In this document: positions 1-11,500 of the stretch, in pieces
How positions within the stretch are numbered: position 1 is the first letter of the stretch
Layout of the letters: each line of letters begins with the position of its first letter
Assembly: GCA_034231615.1 (NCBI GenBank)
Contig: CM067322.1
Location: 60,321,245-60,385,244, forward strand
DNA length: 64,000 nucleotides
Direction: 5' to 3'
DNA from: Meghimatium bilineatum
Lineage: Eukaryota; Mollusca; Gastropoda; Stylommatophora; Philomycidae
The notes under the pieces: model-generated
Seen by the model: the letters and a program-made list of their open reading frames with translations, nothing else
Told to the model about the DNA's origin: nothing
Databases searched by the model: none
Made by a program: the position numbers and the translations under genes

Positions 1-224
1 TTACCTACATGGTTTTAAAAAAGCTTTCTTTAAAATGTCCTTTCATTACAACTTTAAGGATAAGCCAACAATATTACTGGTTATCCATCTCTAAATCCAG
101 CATGAATTTTAAGAATGACATTGGCCATACAAAATTGGTAAGTGGTTAAACCATTTGCCTTGTGCTCAAGAGGTAGAGGATTCAATCTTGTTTACAAGTG
201 CCTTTTTTTATATTCTTGGGAAGT

Positions 225-325
225 ATCACTTGAAGTTATGAAGTAAAGTGCCATGAGTCATACTCTTCGCAAACAACGTGATGCATCATTAAGATGTTAG
301 AGTATATATAAGAAAACCCGAGCAC
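225..325 (+). repeat. Unnamed interspersed repeat C, copy 1
   Basis: Shares a recognisable order of words with 43065-43165: TATCACTT..GAAG, CATGAGT, TACTCT, GCAT.CA.T, TTAGAGT/GGAGTA, ATATAT. Alignment by eye is gapped and diverged. No ends can be defined. Confidence 0.35.
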
Positions 326-428
326 AATGAAGTCAATCCTCTATACCTTTTGAGCCCATTTAAGTCCAGTTCTTGTACATAACTTGCACCATACTGCTGT
401 TTTAGTAATTATTTATATGGTAGCAGCC

Positions 429-572
429 AAAGTTGAATGTGTCAGGTCATTAACAAAAGTAAAATGGTGAAACTGCATATGTACTATACACTTATGTACA
501 GCATCCTACTGGAAATCTATTAGGACCATCCTCCTGCTACAAGAGATCCAGCAGGAGTTTGAAGGCGAGCAC
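429..572 (+). mobile_element. Short GAA-tail retroposon, subfamily A (diverged)
   Basis: Sense-orientation copy. It reads TTGAATGTGTCAGG near the start, TACTGGAAATCTATTAGGACC and TCCTGCTACAAGAGATCC across the hairpin, then GAGTTTGAAGGCGAGCA before an A-rich end. It matches the other subfamily A copies along its length with point changes. Confidence 0.75.
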
Positions 573-1089
573 TAAAAATAAAATGTTATCAAACTTTAAG
601 GGATTTTTGTTGTTTAGAATTAAATAGAAATTTATCGTTTTTCTAGCGTATTTCCAACTTGTGTTACCTGTTATTTCCATATGTGTATTATATATACATA
701 TGTACTTTCTGTGTCATCCTTTATTATACAAACAATTTTTTTTTCATATGTGCCATTATTTGACATGAGAAACAATTCTAGGGCAGAGCAATTTAATATT
801 AAATTAGCATCATATAGATACTTCTATATAATTTACCTGTCTCTTGGTGTATTAATTTGTGTATAATTTAATTATTTTTCTCATAGTCCAATCCGTGTGG
901 TGTTAGTTATCATATCTATGTGCAGCTTCTCTATTGCCTCTACATAATTTCATACTATTCTGCTGTTTGTCTAAGATTCTCTTCCATACATCTGAGTTGG
1001 TTAAATATAACTTCTAAGAACTCTCTTTCTCACCTCAATTGACAAAGGTATGTTACATAAAGACAAACCAAACAGACATTCACAAAGAC
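573..1089. other. No gene seen
   Basis: AT-rich stretch with no recognised element and no convincing open frame. Confidence 0.4.
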
Positions 1090-1345
1090 CTGAACATGAA
1101 GAAGACAAACTCCTCAAAACTATCAAAAATCCAAGCTAAAATATTTCATACATATAGACACAATGGCTTAGAAAGATTAGTGATGGAGGGAAAGTTCCAG
1201 GAATGAGAACAAGAGACAGACCAAGACTAGATGGACACAGGATATCGAAGACCTTCTGAACATGACACTGGAGGAGGCTGGACAGCTTGCACAGAACCGA
1301 GAGACTTACAGTGTGGCAGTTAGACTAGCATTCTGTAAAGAACAC
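1090..1345 (+). pseudogene. LINE reverse-transcriptase C-terminal fragment
   Basis: The + strand carries the degenerate tail common to several LINEs here: GMRTR-RPRL-W, then a -D-EDLLNMTLEEAGQLAQNRE pattern and a final SVAVRLAF. This corresponds to the region after the reverse-transcriptase thumb (the GRPR-RW-DDI motif). Frameshifts interrupt it and no catalytic domain remains. Confidence 0.5.
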
Positions 1346-1838
1346 GATACATGGATATTACCTAAGATGTTATTCATTTCAATCTTGTGCTTGAGCTAAG
1401 CTACATTTGACTTATTTGATATATCTTCTATCTGCTGTTATCAAGCTGTTGACTTGCTTCACTAGTCCAATCTACTTTGATGTTGCACTCTGGAGGACAT
1501 GTATTCTTTGTTATTGCCATTGCTTCATTTTTTTGTTTTGTTATTCAGACTAAATCCTTTCTTTTGGCATTAATTAATTTTTGACAATATTTAATGTAGG
1601 GCCTATAATTGACCGAAAGCATATCGCAACCATCCTTAATTGATGATTAACCAGATACTTTTTCCAGACTTTGGGCGGAGCCCTACTTGCTTTTAAAGTA
1701 ATTAGTGAATAGGCTATAATAGGGATTTTATACTTACTTATTATTATATTCTTTATATATGTATTTATTATTATTTTACTGTAGACCAATAGTTGATGGG
1801 GAATGTTACGGAATTATATATCACAATTATGAACACTG

Positions 1839-2432
1839 GAGACGGCGCATGTGGTTGCGTCTGTGGGTCTTACCAATGGCCCACTAGACATACCACCCAT
1901 GCAACAGAAAACCTTAGTGGATCACATGCCGTTATATTGAGGTTATCTTCTTAGAGAAGCTTCATGGCATGTCATCTATACAATTATGCTTTTATTTTGT
2001 TGTTGAAATGTGTTTCATGTTTACCTTAATATATATGTATTTGGTTGGGAGGGAGCCAGAGATGTACTGTGCAGCACTGGGAGGAGGAAACTGACAGCAC
2101 TGTTTTTTCCTATAGCTGAAACCCATCATAGAGGCACAGTAACTCAGGACGTGACAACCCTTTTGACTTGAATATTTGGTTGCATGCCTGGAGCAATAGA
2201 GAAGTTCGGCATAACCAGTAGTCAATTGGTGGCGGGGAATGAACACAGTGAACCCTATCTCGGCTACAGTGGCTAGAAGCAGTGCATAGATTGAAACTTA
2301 CCTTCCTGGAGGTGTGATAGTTATTCTCCGGCTCTGTCCCGGGGTGGGCCGAAAATCCACAGACTTCCCAGCAATATAATGGCATTGGGTCAAAGGGCAT
2401 GAGCCCATGGACAGCTGGATCGGCAACCAACA
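1839..2432 (+). mobile_element. Retroposon X, near full-length copy 1
   Basis: A 594-bp unit matched along its whole length, in reverse orientation, by 49564-50163. Flanked by the direct repeat AACACTG (1832-1838 and 2433-2439). On the minus strand there is a 107-codon frame whose middle part is also open in the other copy, but I see no known domain. The + strand end reads GGATCGGCAACCAACAA. The 68-bp end-only copy at 58.7 kb makes this the 3' end, if truncation follows the usual target-primed rule. No tRNA-like promoter boxes were found by eye. Confidence 0.75.
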
Positions 2433-2439
2433 AACACTG

Positions 2440-3725
2440 AAGACAAACTGAGACTGGAAATAATTATACTGATGTAATGTGCAAATATAGCTAATTTTCT
2501 TTTGCTGGATAAATTAAGTGCATTATCATTTTTTATTTTATACCTGTGCATTGGTACTAGTTGTACTATTTCATGGTAATTTCCAAAGACTGAGAAAATC
2601 ACAAAAGCTTCACTTGTGTCTACTGCTGCTGCTGATTGTGTTGATTTTTCAGCCTAAGTAACTGACCCACTGAATAAGGTACAGTTGATTTCACATGAAT
2701 GTCAGTCTGTCTGCACTGCCACAATCTTTTACAACTCAGAAAGCTCACATTGTTTAAATTTCTGGTATCTGTGAATGCTGCCATCACAAGTAGATAGTAT
2801 ACATTGTATACAATAGTTATTTCAAATTATTTAATGTGTCTATGTGGGGGATATAGCAAGAGAGATTTTTTAATAAATCTGTAGCTTGCAGGAGATGTTT
2901 ATATAAACTATATTTTTAGAAGTGCAGTATGCAATTACTGTAGTTTACAGTAGGAAGTACTGCAATTCCATATTTGTTCTTATTAAAAATCTGCACCTGG
3001 TCCAAGATAAATAATAATTGTTTTTTAGTTATCTATATATTAGTGTCTTCAGATGATAACAGAAATCCTCTAGAAATTTCCAAATTATTGCAAGCTTCTT
3101 CCAATAAATTTCTTCTTTTCTTTTTTTTTTTCATTATTTTCTTGGAGAGGTAGCAGCATAAGTATCCTTGTAATGGACAAGTAGATTTTTTTAATTGTGA
3201 TCATTTCTTGAGTTTGCTGTTAGGAATAATCCATTAAAGATTTCAACTAGCAACATGATCTTTTTCTACATACACTTCTCCACACGTTAGGTAATACTTT
3301 AACTCTTACAGAATTGGATGGAGCAGTATTTGATGTCACGCTGATAGTGTACAATACAAGGCAATTGAAAGCAAGTTCTGCAACAGATGGATAGTGCAAC
3401 ATCCAATTACTAAGATTCATCATGTGAACTGTTAGCATTTTGTTACATTGTGCACTTAACATGTTTTTTTTTGGTTATTTATATTGATTCTTCATTATGA
3501 AACCTTTCATATGATACATATACATTGACAGATCAAGAACCCTTGTAATATTGTACACTTGAAATAATTGTATATTCTTCTGAAAAATATATGTTTATTT
3601 TGAAATGTGTGCTCTCAATAAAAGATAATTCAAAACACAGTGTTATTATATTCTGTATTAGACTCTGTGTGTTTAGTAAAGTGTATTGTGCTTGTCAAGT
3701 CTGATTATTTTTGTTTGTTTGTTAG
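2440..3725. other. No gene seen; AT-rich spacer
   Basis: No recognised coding region or repeat. It includes T-runs (3120-3133) and scattered stop codons in all frames. Confidence 0.4.
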
Positions 3726-3862
3726 TCATGCTGAAGTCAGATATGTCAGGCCGAAAGGCGCAGATATCGCAGCAATGCTGTAAACCATGACACAACGCAT
3801 TCCGTTCTCCGGACTACATCCTGCTAATCTGCAAGAGTTTGAGAACGAATGCAGAAGAAGCA
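3726..3862 (+). mobile_element. Short GAA-tail retroposon, subfamily B (5' truncated)
   Basis: Begins in the GCTGAAGTCAGATATGTCAGG region and ends GAACGAATGCAGAAGAAG. A 13-bp direct repeat with one mismatch flanks it (GTTTGTTTGTTAG at 3713-3725, GTTTGTTTATTAG at 3863-3875). Loss of the 5' part with an intact tail is the expected pattern for target-primed insertion. Confidence 0.82.
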
Positions 3863-3876
3863 GTTTGTTTATTAGT

Positions 3877-3942
3877 ATTTGTTCTCAGATTTCCACCAGG
3901 ATCTCTCTTAAAGCAGGACAATGGTCCTAGTATATTTCCAGT
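3877..3942 (-). mobile_element. Short GAA-tail retroposon, subfamily A fragment
   Basis: Antisense 3' part only: TTGTTCTCAGATTTCCACC, then GCAGGACAATGGTCCTAG (palindrome core), then TTTCCAG. It lies tail to tail with the B copy just before it. Confidence 0.7.
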
Positions 3943-4479
3943 AAGGTGTAAATCAAAGAACATAGATGCATTATATTACTGTTTTATCTGATTCCAGCCC
4001 GGGAGACTTATACAAGTCAGTAAACCTTATATCTTCTGGCCCAAAAGACTCCTATAAGTCATACTCCAATTACATTCATGTTGATTTTTTCGGTATTTAT
4101 ATCAACATAAGAATGTTTCCAATCGAAAGTGTAATATGTCCACATTACTTCTTGTATGATTTGTATGTGTATTGATATCAATTTTAATAAGTTTTGATAA
4201 TGGTATGTGACGTAATTTTTCCTTATATGTTTTATATATATTTTCCAATTTACTTATTTTCGTAAAATAATAACTATTTTATTTACTTTGGTCTCATTTA
4301 TTATGAAATCCAACCTGGCAAATGCTTCTAGCATAGTGTTTGCAAATTTACGCCATTTTGTAAGAAAAATTAGCCATATTTTCATTTGAGTTTCGTGTAA
4401 AGTTAAGTCTACAGTTTTTGATAGATGTCGAAATTCTTTCTAAATAATAATTTTTTTAACGTTCTATGCATATATATAC

Positions 4480-4813
4480 GAGAACATCCTCCTTACAGCC
4501 CCGATTTAGCCCCTAGTGATTTTCACCTTTTTGGTCCACTAAAAACCCACCTTGGCGGGAAGCATTTCGCGACTGACGCAGAAGTTGAATGTGAAGTGAA
4601 AATGTGGCTTAAAAAGCAGAGCACGCAGTTCTACGCAGCAGGTTTGGGAGGACTCATAAAACGATGGGATAAATGCATCAATGTTGGTGGAAATTATGTT
4701 GAGAAGTAAAGGGATAATGGTATGTGTAAAAATAAACAGTTTTCAGGTTTTTATCGTCTTCAGTTTTTTTCTAAAGAGCCATTTGTGACTTACTTATTGA
4801 CTCCCCCTCGTAT
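4480..4813 (+). pseudogene. mariner transposase C-terminus and 3' inverted repeat
   Basis: The frame gives HPPYSPDLAPSDFHLFGPLK, the hallmark stretch around the third catalytic residue region of mariner transposases, and ends DKCINVGGNYVEK with a stop at 4707-4709. About 80 bp later the sequence GTGACTTACTTATTGACTCC followed by CCCTCGTAT is a mariner-type terminal repeat. All upstream transposase sequence is missing, so the element is dead. It is the same family as the copy at 44.8-45.6 kb. Confidence 0.85.
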
Positions 4814-4815
4814 TA

Positions 4816-5648
4816 TACATTATTGTGTTCGTAATTGGATTATCTACAGAAATGATACAGTTTGAGTAGAATTTATTGATTCAAAATGTGGTACGGTCAA
4901 ATATCATATCTAAAATAATATATATTTGTCATTTACATATTTTCTTTTCTAAAATAATTTTTATAAATTAAAATAATTTTTTTTTCAAAATGATCTTGTG
5001 ATAATCACATTCTCTGTCCATTTCTGTTTCGAAATATATATATTACATTATAATGTAAATATATTTAGAAGTACTATTTCTTGTTTCCGTAATGCATGTG
5101 CACACACACAAAATTTTTTAATTTAATTACGTTTAAACGCTAAAAATATTTTGAAATGACTTCAATGGTATCATATGTATTAAAAACTGTATGTATTCCT
5201 AAAAGATTTACATTACCCTTACCTCAACTAATTGTTGCACAGTATGTCACTTTATGTTTATAGACCTTGCGCACTGAGGGAATTGTGTCCATTCATTCAT
5301 AAATCATAACCTGTTAGAATCGAAGGGGTACTACATTGCATGAATAGGTCAATACATGCTCAAGTAATTTCTACCTTCAATGGTATGGATAAGTTCCTTC
5401 TCTGCTTCTTCCATCTTCAACAATCTCATGTCAGTATTATGGAGGAAATGGTATAGGATCCCAAATACCCCTACCCTCCTTAAGAAACTATAAAATTATC
5501 ATTAGTAACAAGAAAAACAAATGGTTAATTTTCTTTATCATTCCCACCCTCCTTTTAGCAGCTTTACCAATAAAAAATATCAAAAGTAATTAAGAAATGT
5601 CCAATCCCTTAATTAAAAAATCTATGACCTGCCCATCTGTGTATTTCT
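4816..5648. other. No gene seen; AT-rich spacer
   Basis: AT-rich sequence with ATATAT and CACACA short runs. No recognised feature. Confidence 0.4.
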
Positions 5649-5775
5649 GTGGGCCCAAAAAGGAAGCAAAGAATAGTAACACTTTTAGCTGCCATTCGTA
5701 TCCTAAGAGGTGACTAAGGAGGTTTTGAGGATGGAGTTAGCTTTCCTATCCTTTTGAAGGTCAAAGTGAAGAAAT
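5649..5775 (+). mobile_element. Short GAA-tail retroposon, subfamily B, 5' half
   Basis: Contains the 5' block of subfamily B: GTGGGCCC, AGCAAAGAATAGTAACA, then CTAAGAGGTGACTAAGGAGG and GGAGTTAGCT. The 3' half is not present. A 3'-deleted copy is unusual for a retroposon and suggests later deletion. Confidence 0.65.
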
Positions 5776-6254
5776 ATTTTGGGTATTTCCTTCACCACAT
5801 CCCCATATTATTATTTTAATTGTTTATCTATTATTTCACACAGTAAACTATCAGTATATAAAATAAAGGATTAAAATGAGAACATACATTTTGATTATTT
5901 TCATGTATGCCTACTGATAATGAATGTTATGTTTATTTTTCAAATAGGCCTAATGTAAAAATGGCCAACATTATTTTTGCTGCCCTATCTTACACAGGGT
6001 ACTGAAGGAAATAAATACAAATAAAAAATGTGGTGGGGTAAGACACATTTATTATTTCTATATGTATTGGATCTGGGGACTCCCCTGGTCCGTACTTGTT
6101 CTGATGTGACTTGACTTTTGAATATCTGCGATGCCAGTAGATGAGGTGCCGCTGCTTAACTGGGGTGGTCGTGGGAAAGTTCAAGCCACTGTAAGAGATC
6201 GGTGGGTCTGTTGGCTAAATGACAAATGCTGGTGTAAGCATCATAGCTTTCATT

Positions 6255-6480
6255 CATTCATTTTCCTTTTGTGCTGAAGTTAGCGCAGAGGTCAGATCTC
6301 TCCAATTCTGTCTGTTCAAAGTTATTCTGTGCAGTTCTTGAATAGTATGAATATTGGTTGTTTTACTTTCACTAAGTATTGTTCTTCTGAGTGTTTCTTT
6401 TAGTTTACCCCTTGCTCTTTTGTCTGTAGGTATCCATTCAAGAGATTGGTGGTGTATTCATCATAGCTTAGCAATGTAAT
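6255..6480 (-). pseudogene. LINE C-terminal tail fragment
   Basis: The minus-strand reading gives a WIPTDKRARGKLKETLRRT pattern and further on NRQNWRDLTSALTSAQKEN. It resembles the basic tail after a LINE reverse transcriptase. Short and interrupted, so family unknown. Confidence 0.45.
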
Positions 6481-6909
6481 ATTAATGTAACATTGCTTGA
6501 CGTAGTGTAAAATTGGCGTAAGATCTAAAATAATAGGTCTATGCATAAATGCAGAAAAACTGAAATTCAACAGTCAAAAAAACTTAGAACAGGGTAAATA
6601 AAGTTTTGCTAATCACTGGAAGCACACATAATAACACAAATCGAAGTTAACCAAAAAGCCTTTATCAAGGATATTCACAACAAAAAAACAACAAGTAAGA
6701 AGAGTACTATTAACATTAATATGACAGAACTAAATATGAAGATACCCTGAAGAGTTAAAACTAGAATGTCAGAGGTGAAATAACACACATAGAAAATAGG
6801 CAAAATACACCCACATTTTTGTGAAACAAGACAGAGAGATAGCTGAACAACCATATAGGCCCTATCACCCATACAACTGACAGGCATGGATCACAAAGGG
6901 TCAAATTTA

Positions 6910-7011
<102 letters not shown>

Positions 7012-7029
7012 CCCTATATATATATATAC

Positions 7030-7590
7030 ACATATAAAACGGTTCCTAAGAGCGTGATGGGTCCAATCATCAGTGAAGCCCGGCATAATGGCCATCACAT
7101 GAATCTAATGGGCACCCCGATGGCCCGTGCCATTGTGGGCAGCACGAGGAATACCGGTCTGGTCTTTGGTGCTGTACAGATGTGCACAAAATCGGTCGCC
7201 GAGCCTCCTTCCAGTATCACCTATAACATCACGGTGCAACGCTTGTAGATGGCATGCATAACATTGTGTGTGGATACACGTGAAGAAACTCTTCAATGGT
7301 GAAGGTGGCTTTGGAGAATGTGACAGACTGGGTCTCCGTGACATAGACACAGGTGTAGCATTTACTACGTTTGCAGTTGATGGGGCTAAAACTATTAGGG
7401 ACGTCTTGCTTGAGATGATAGGAATATATCCCTGAGGTTCTTGTCATGTTTGTAGGCAACCATAAGGGGGGCTGGGGGGTCGCAGAACATATCATTAGTC
7501 TTGGGATCCTAACAAAAGCAGAGAAAATTGTTGGAATCGGATATGACGAACAGCAGATCTATGGGGGTGGAAGGTGAGAACAAGCTTTAC
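7030..7590 (-). pseudogene. Penelope-like retroelement fragment (linker and GIY-YIG endonuclease region)
   Basis: On the minus strand, PPAPLMVAYKHDKNLRDI (end of reverse transcriptase) leads to a Cys-rich linker KRSKCYTC, then FSKATFTI. After a frame change comes DTGRRLGDRFCAHLYS and DQTGIPRAAHNGTGH. The order of the linker (CxxC) followed by Y/V-IG(D/E)TGRRL-DRF-EHL is that of Penelope-like elements with a C-terminal GIY-YIG nuclease. At least one frameshift and several lost Cys residues show it is inactive. The reverse-transcriptase core is absent. Confidence 0.75.
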
Positions 7591-7625
7591 CCTGTTTGTG
7601 GAGGAAGACCGCCAAGTGTTTTTGA

Positions 7626-7763
7626 TGGAGAAATTTCTAGATGGGTTGTCACTGTAGCACAAAAAGAAGTAATCAGCTGAACTTATTAACAATACAAGAG
7701 ACAGAGGATTGTGGATAAGCGTGATCGCCTACGCCACTCTGCATGGCACTTGATTGTAATAAA
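7626..7763 (+). mobile_element. LINE 3' end fragment (DRELW..YAT-HGT family)
   Basis: Reads INNTRDRGLWISVIAYATLH then GT and a stop. The same end occurs at 39880-39990 and 44105-44235. It is the last approximately 45 residues of a non-LTR reverse-transcriptase ORF. Confidence 0.65.
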
Positions 7764-8164
7764 GTCACCTACATGTATTATACTTAAACCTCCTTAGTTG
7801 CCACATGCAGGGAATGTTGCACTGTGGCTATTATATGCTTCCCTTTCGACCAAGTCAATTAAATAATAACGCAAAGAAATAAATAATATATATTTGTGAC
7901 TTTGTTCTCGTTACTTTATTACATGTTACTTTTTTACGTTATTTTTAAAAAAAAATCTTATTCTTTCTTCATACACGTGTTCTTGCAGTTGTTTTACTTA
8001 TTTTTATTAGCTTTTCCCGCTATAGCTAATTCTCCTTTCAGCGCCATCCTGAAGTGTATTACCTCCAACTTTGAAATATAGTATAATATTCCAACTATAA
8101 TATTTATAGTATAGCACTTGTCTGGTTTGGACAAGTAACAAGACACAACTCATTCTAAAATTAT

Positions 8165-8290
8165 TTTGCGAGTCGAGGGTGGACGGAGAAAAGACGATGA
8201 AGACAATCCTGGATTAATAAAATAAAGGAATGGAATGGGAATGATTTTTCTACAGTCCTCTGAATGGCTGAGGATAGAATTGTTGGGAAC
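8165..8290 (+). mobile_element. LINE 3' end fragment upstream of mRpL11
   Basis: Decayed version of the tail seen at 47.86 and 61.9 kb: a basic GGRRK block, then a NGMG-FST-L-MAEDRI pattern. It lies about 130 bp before the mRpL11 start, so this LINE relic is immediately next to, or part of, the gene's promoter. Confidence 0.5.
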
Positions 8291-8420
8291 ACTTTTTGTC
8301 TAGAGTGTGGCACACCTACGATCATGGCAAGTTATTGCTATTATTATTATACGACTTGTCTGTGATGATCGATGATCAACAGCGGTGGGTAACTCTCTTT
8401 TACTCAGGGCTAAAGACAAA
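8291..8420 (+). promoter_or_regulatory. Probable mRpL11 5'UTR and proximal promoter
   Basis: Stretch between a LINE tail fragment (ending about 8290) and the mRpL11 ATG. No TATA box is evident, which is common for ribosomal-protein genes. A pyrimidine-rich run (about 8392-8401, CTCTCTTTTA) lies 20 nt before the ATG and could be near the transcription start. This placement is inference only. Confidence 0.35.
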
Positions 8421-8543
8421 ATGGCTGCACGAAAAGTAGTGTCGCAAGTGGCCGATAAGGTCAAAAGAAAAACATTTTTGATAGCAACTATTCCAGCAGG
8501 AAAAGCTACTCCGGCACCACCACTTGGTCCAGAACTTGGGCAG
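8421..8543 (+). CDS. mRpL11: mRpL11 exon 1 (41 codons)
   Basis: Encodes residues 1-41, from MAARKVVSQV to PPLGPELGQ, the N-terminal L11 motif that contacts rRNA and release or elongation factors in the family. It ends in phase 0 at the donor CAG|GTACAC, a weaker donor than those of the later exons. Confidence 0.93.
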
Positions 8544-11500
8544 GTACACAATTTATAAAGTCAGTACTGAGGAGGATGAACAGTAGGGCCTATGTCGAAC
8601 ACAATCAATCATGCATTCTCTAAGTCTATTACTGCATCGACTGATCAGTAGTGATCACTGAGATCAGTCATATACTATACTAGGTATTAGCACTAAATTT
8701 TCAAATTGGGTTTATAACATTATAAACACCACAGTTAGATAGCCCTTGAAATTTGCAATTCAACGATACCTCAACCAAGTCTGTAGGTCGATTCTGTGAA
8801 AAGTTATGAATTTTTTTTGTCGAAATTTCAGGAAAAGATAATTACATGGGAACATATAATAAAATATGAACGGACTGATGATGAAAGTTGTGACCAAGAA
8901 TTGAAGCAGAACTTGCATTTTATGAAATATTTCAGTTATTTATGATAATATATGCATAAAACTATACATTTTTGTGTTCGAGAAGGCAAGACGCATCTGT
9001 TGAATATACTGTACCAATTGTCAGGCATAATTGGGGCTAATTAATATTCAAAATGGTGGCTAATTTGCATAATTTACTTGTAATTTAATTGTCTAATTAT
9101 TAATTATTTCACTTATTTATGATAAAACACCATACAAATTATACTTTTTTGTGTTCGGGAAGGCAAGACGCATCTGTTGAATATACTGTACCAAATAATT
9201 AATATTCAAAATGGTGGCCAATTTGCATAATTTACTTGTAATTTGTCTAATTAATTATTTCACTTATTTATGATAAAACACCATACAAATTATACTTTTT
9301 TGTGTTCGGGAAGGCAAGACGCATCTGTTGAATATACTGTACCAATTGCCAGGCATAATTGGGGCTAATTAATAAGAAAATTCTGGAGGTAAGGTAGGAC
9401 ATAGCGAATGCCAAATGACTAGAGTACAGGAACTGTATGGCGAATAAGTAAGTGGGAGGTTTGGAACAGAGGATGAAAAAATGCAGAGGTGGAGAATACA
9501 AGAGGAAAAAAGAAAAGAAGAAAATATGTGGTGGATTGACGGAAGCCCCGAGACGGAGATACGCCACGCAAGAAAGTAAAGTGTGGGTGGGAGGGATGAG
9601 GGAACCCAGATGCCTAAAGCCTTATGCATTAGGTCTCCAGCCATAACATCAGACTGCAGACCCATTTCATAGGACATCCGTGAAACTGTAGTGTAATGAG
9701 GTGCAGTAGACAAGACTTTACCAAATAATACTCTACCTACATAATTAATTAGAGAGGAACAATGCTTAACACTGACATGACTCTGTAGAAACTTGTATAT
9801 GCACATGCGTAATGGCGAACCATATTGCCGCATGTTCATCTTCACGTCTACAGTGCTGCTCACTATCAGAATTAAATAGAATATCCAATAATGCATCTTA
9901 AAAATTATCTTTACGGTAATTCTAATTTATACCTAGACCTACTAATAATGTTTGAATAGAAGCTATCTGAGTTCGATTACAGTGACAGTGAGACACAAAC
10001 ACTTATCGTCATGGTAACATGGGCTGCAAGCATTCTGACGCGCTGACATGTTTTTTTTATCTGTACCCTTGAATAATTTAATATAATACTGTTTGAAGAC
10101 ATTTCAATAAAAACTAGTACATAGTGTCACATTAAATTAACTAAAGAATGATAAGATGTAGAAATTCATTAAACTGTAACTTAAATTTTTAACATTATAC
10201 ACGTATATCGATAATTAACGGCGCGGCAACATTGAACAGCCGAAAACGAACTCTAAAGTTAGTAGCGTGGTCGGTCGATCACCATAGCATTTTTAAAATT
10301 TAATAATAATTAATAGGTACTTCTAGAAATGTTAAAATTTGGTACATAAAGAGAGAAATGGTTGCTGAATATGTTAGACATGGTTTCACATATCACTTAA
10401 AATCAAAACTAAAAAATATACGCGTGCAAAGAGAAAAAACACCTACCTCGTCTTGTTTAATTGCTTGGTGTTAATTGTAGATAAGGTATCTCCAACATTT
10501 ATAATCTTAATACACTGAACAAATGGATGAAAAATAGTATACAGTTCACTTTTATATGAACTAAAGCTGCGTGGCGTCACTAAATGACAATTCCATTGGA
10601 TAGTGCACACGTGGTCCATGAAAAAATGAAAATGTCGGCAAATGGCATGTTTATCAAGGGACATTACTCTAAATATCTTTTTGCGGAAATATTTCGATTA
10701 GTGCTAATGCCTATACTATACAATTATACAAAAATTTCATAGTAGTTAGTTAGTCGTGTGATCATCGTCACTGCACTCCGGACAAGTCCATAGGTGCTCA
10801 GATCTCTCCTTGAGCGTAGCCGCCATTACACGTTAACTGACGGTTCCATTACGCGGTTGATTGACCAGCATTCTAATTCTTTCTTGCCCACGAAACCCGC
10901 TCCTTTCTAGCTACACATTTCAAACCAAATTTCTTTATTCATATTCTAGTCATGGAACAAGAGTCATCGTCCCTTATACAGTCATTTGCTCCTGTGTTTT
11001 CCCGTAGGGCGTTCAAAATGTCTGCTTGATACATCGCTCCACCAACAGTCGTAGTAGCAGCATGTGCGGCCAACCTATCTGCTCTCATTACCCCAGACTT
11101 CTGCGTGTCCCGGCACAAAAAAGTGAAAGTCACTTTACGCATACAGGAATTATTCAATGCATCTAGCCACTGTTCTCGAATGTATCCCACTTGAACTTTC
11201 ACAATCATGCTCATCGAGCAGGGCCGGCCCTAACAATTGCGGGGCCCAATGCGAAATGGATTGTGCAGGGCCCAGTCTGGGTAGGGAAGAGGATAATAAA
11301 ATCAATTCTAATATGAATTTATAGGCCTATGAAGTGCGGGGCCCATTGCGGCCACATAGGCTGCAATGGCCTAAGACCGGCCCTGTCCATTGCAAAGCTT
11401 TGGTTACTGCCAAAATCTCCATTGTCATGCTGCGTGTTGTCTGAGCGAATGCACCACTTTCCTCTGATGGTTTCCCCCCACCTTTGAGCCGTGAAGGCCC

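Noticed and set aside
120-185. tRNA-like stretch with GGATTCAATC resembling a B box
   Set aside because: No cloverleaf can be drawn and no A box at the right spacing.
9369-9896. 175-codon open frame on the minus strand, the longest one not tied to a recognised transposon
   Set aside because: No domain, no repeat match and no exon signals. It overlaps the end of the tandem-unit element and a frame of this length is expected by chance in 64 kb.
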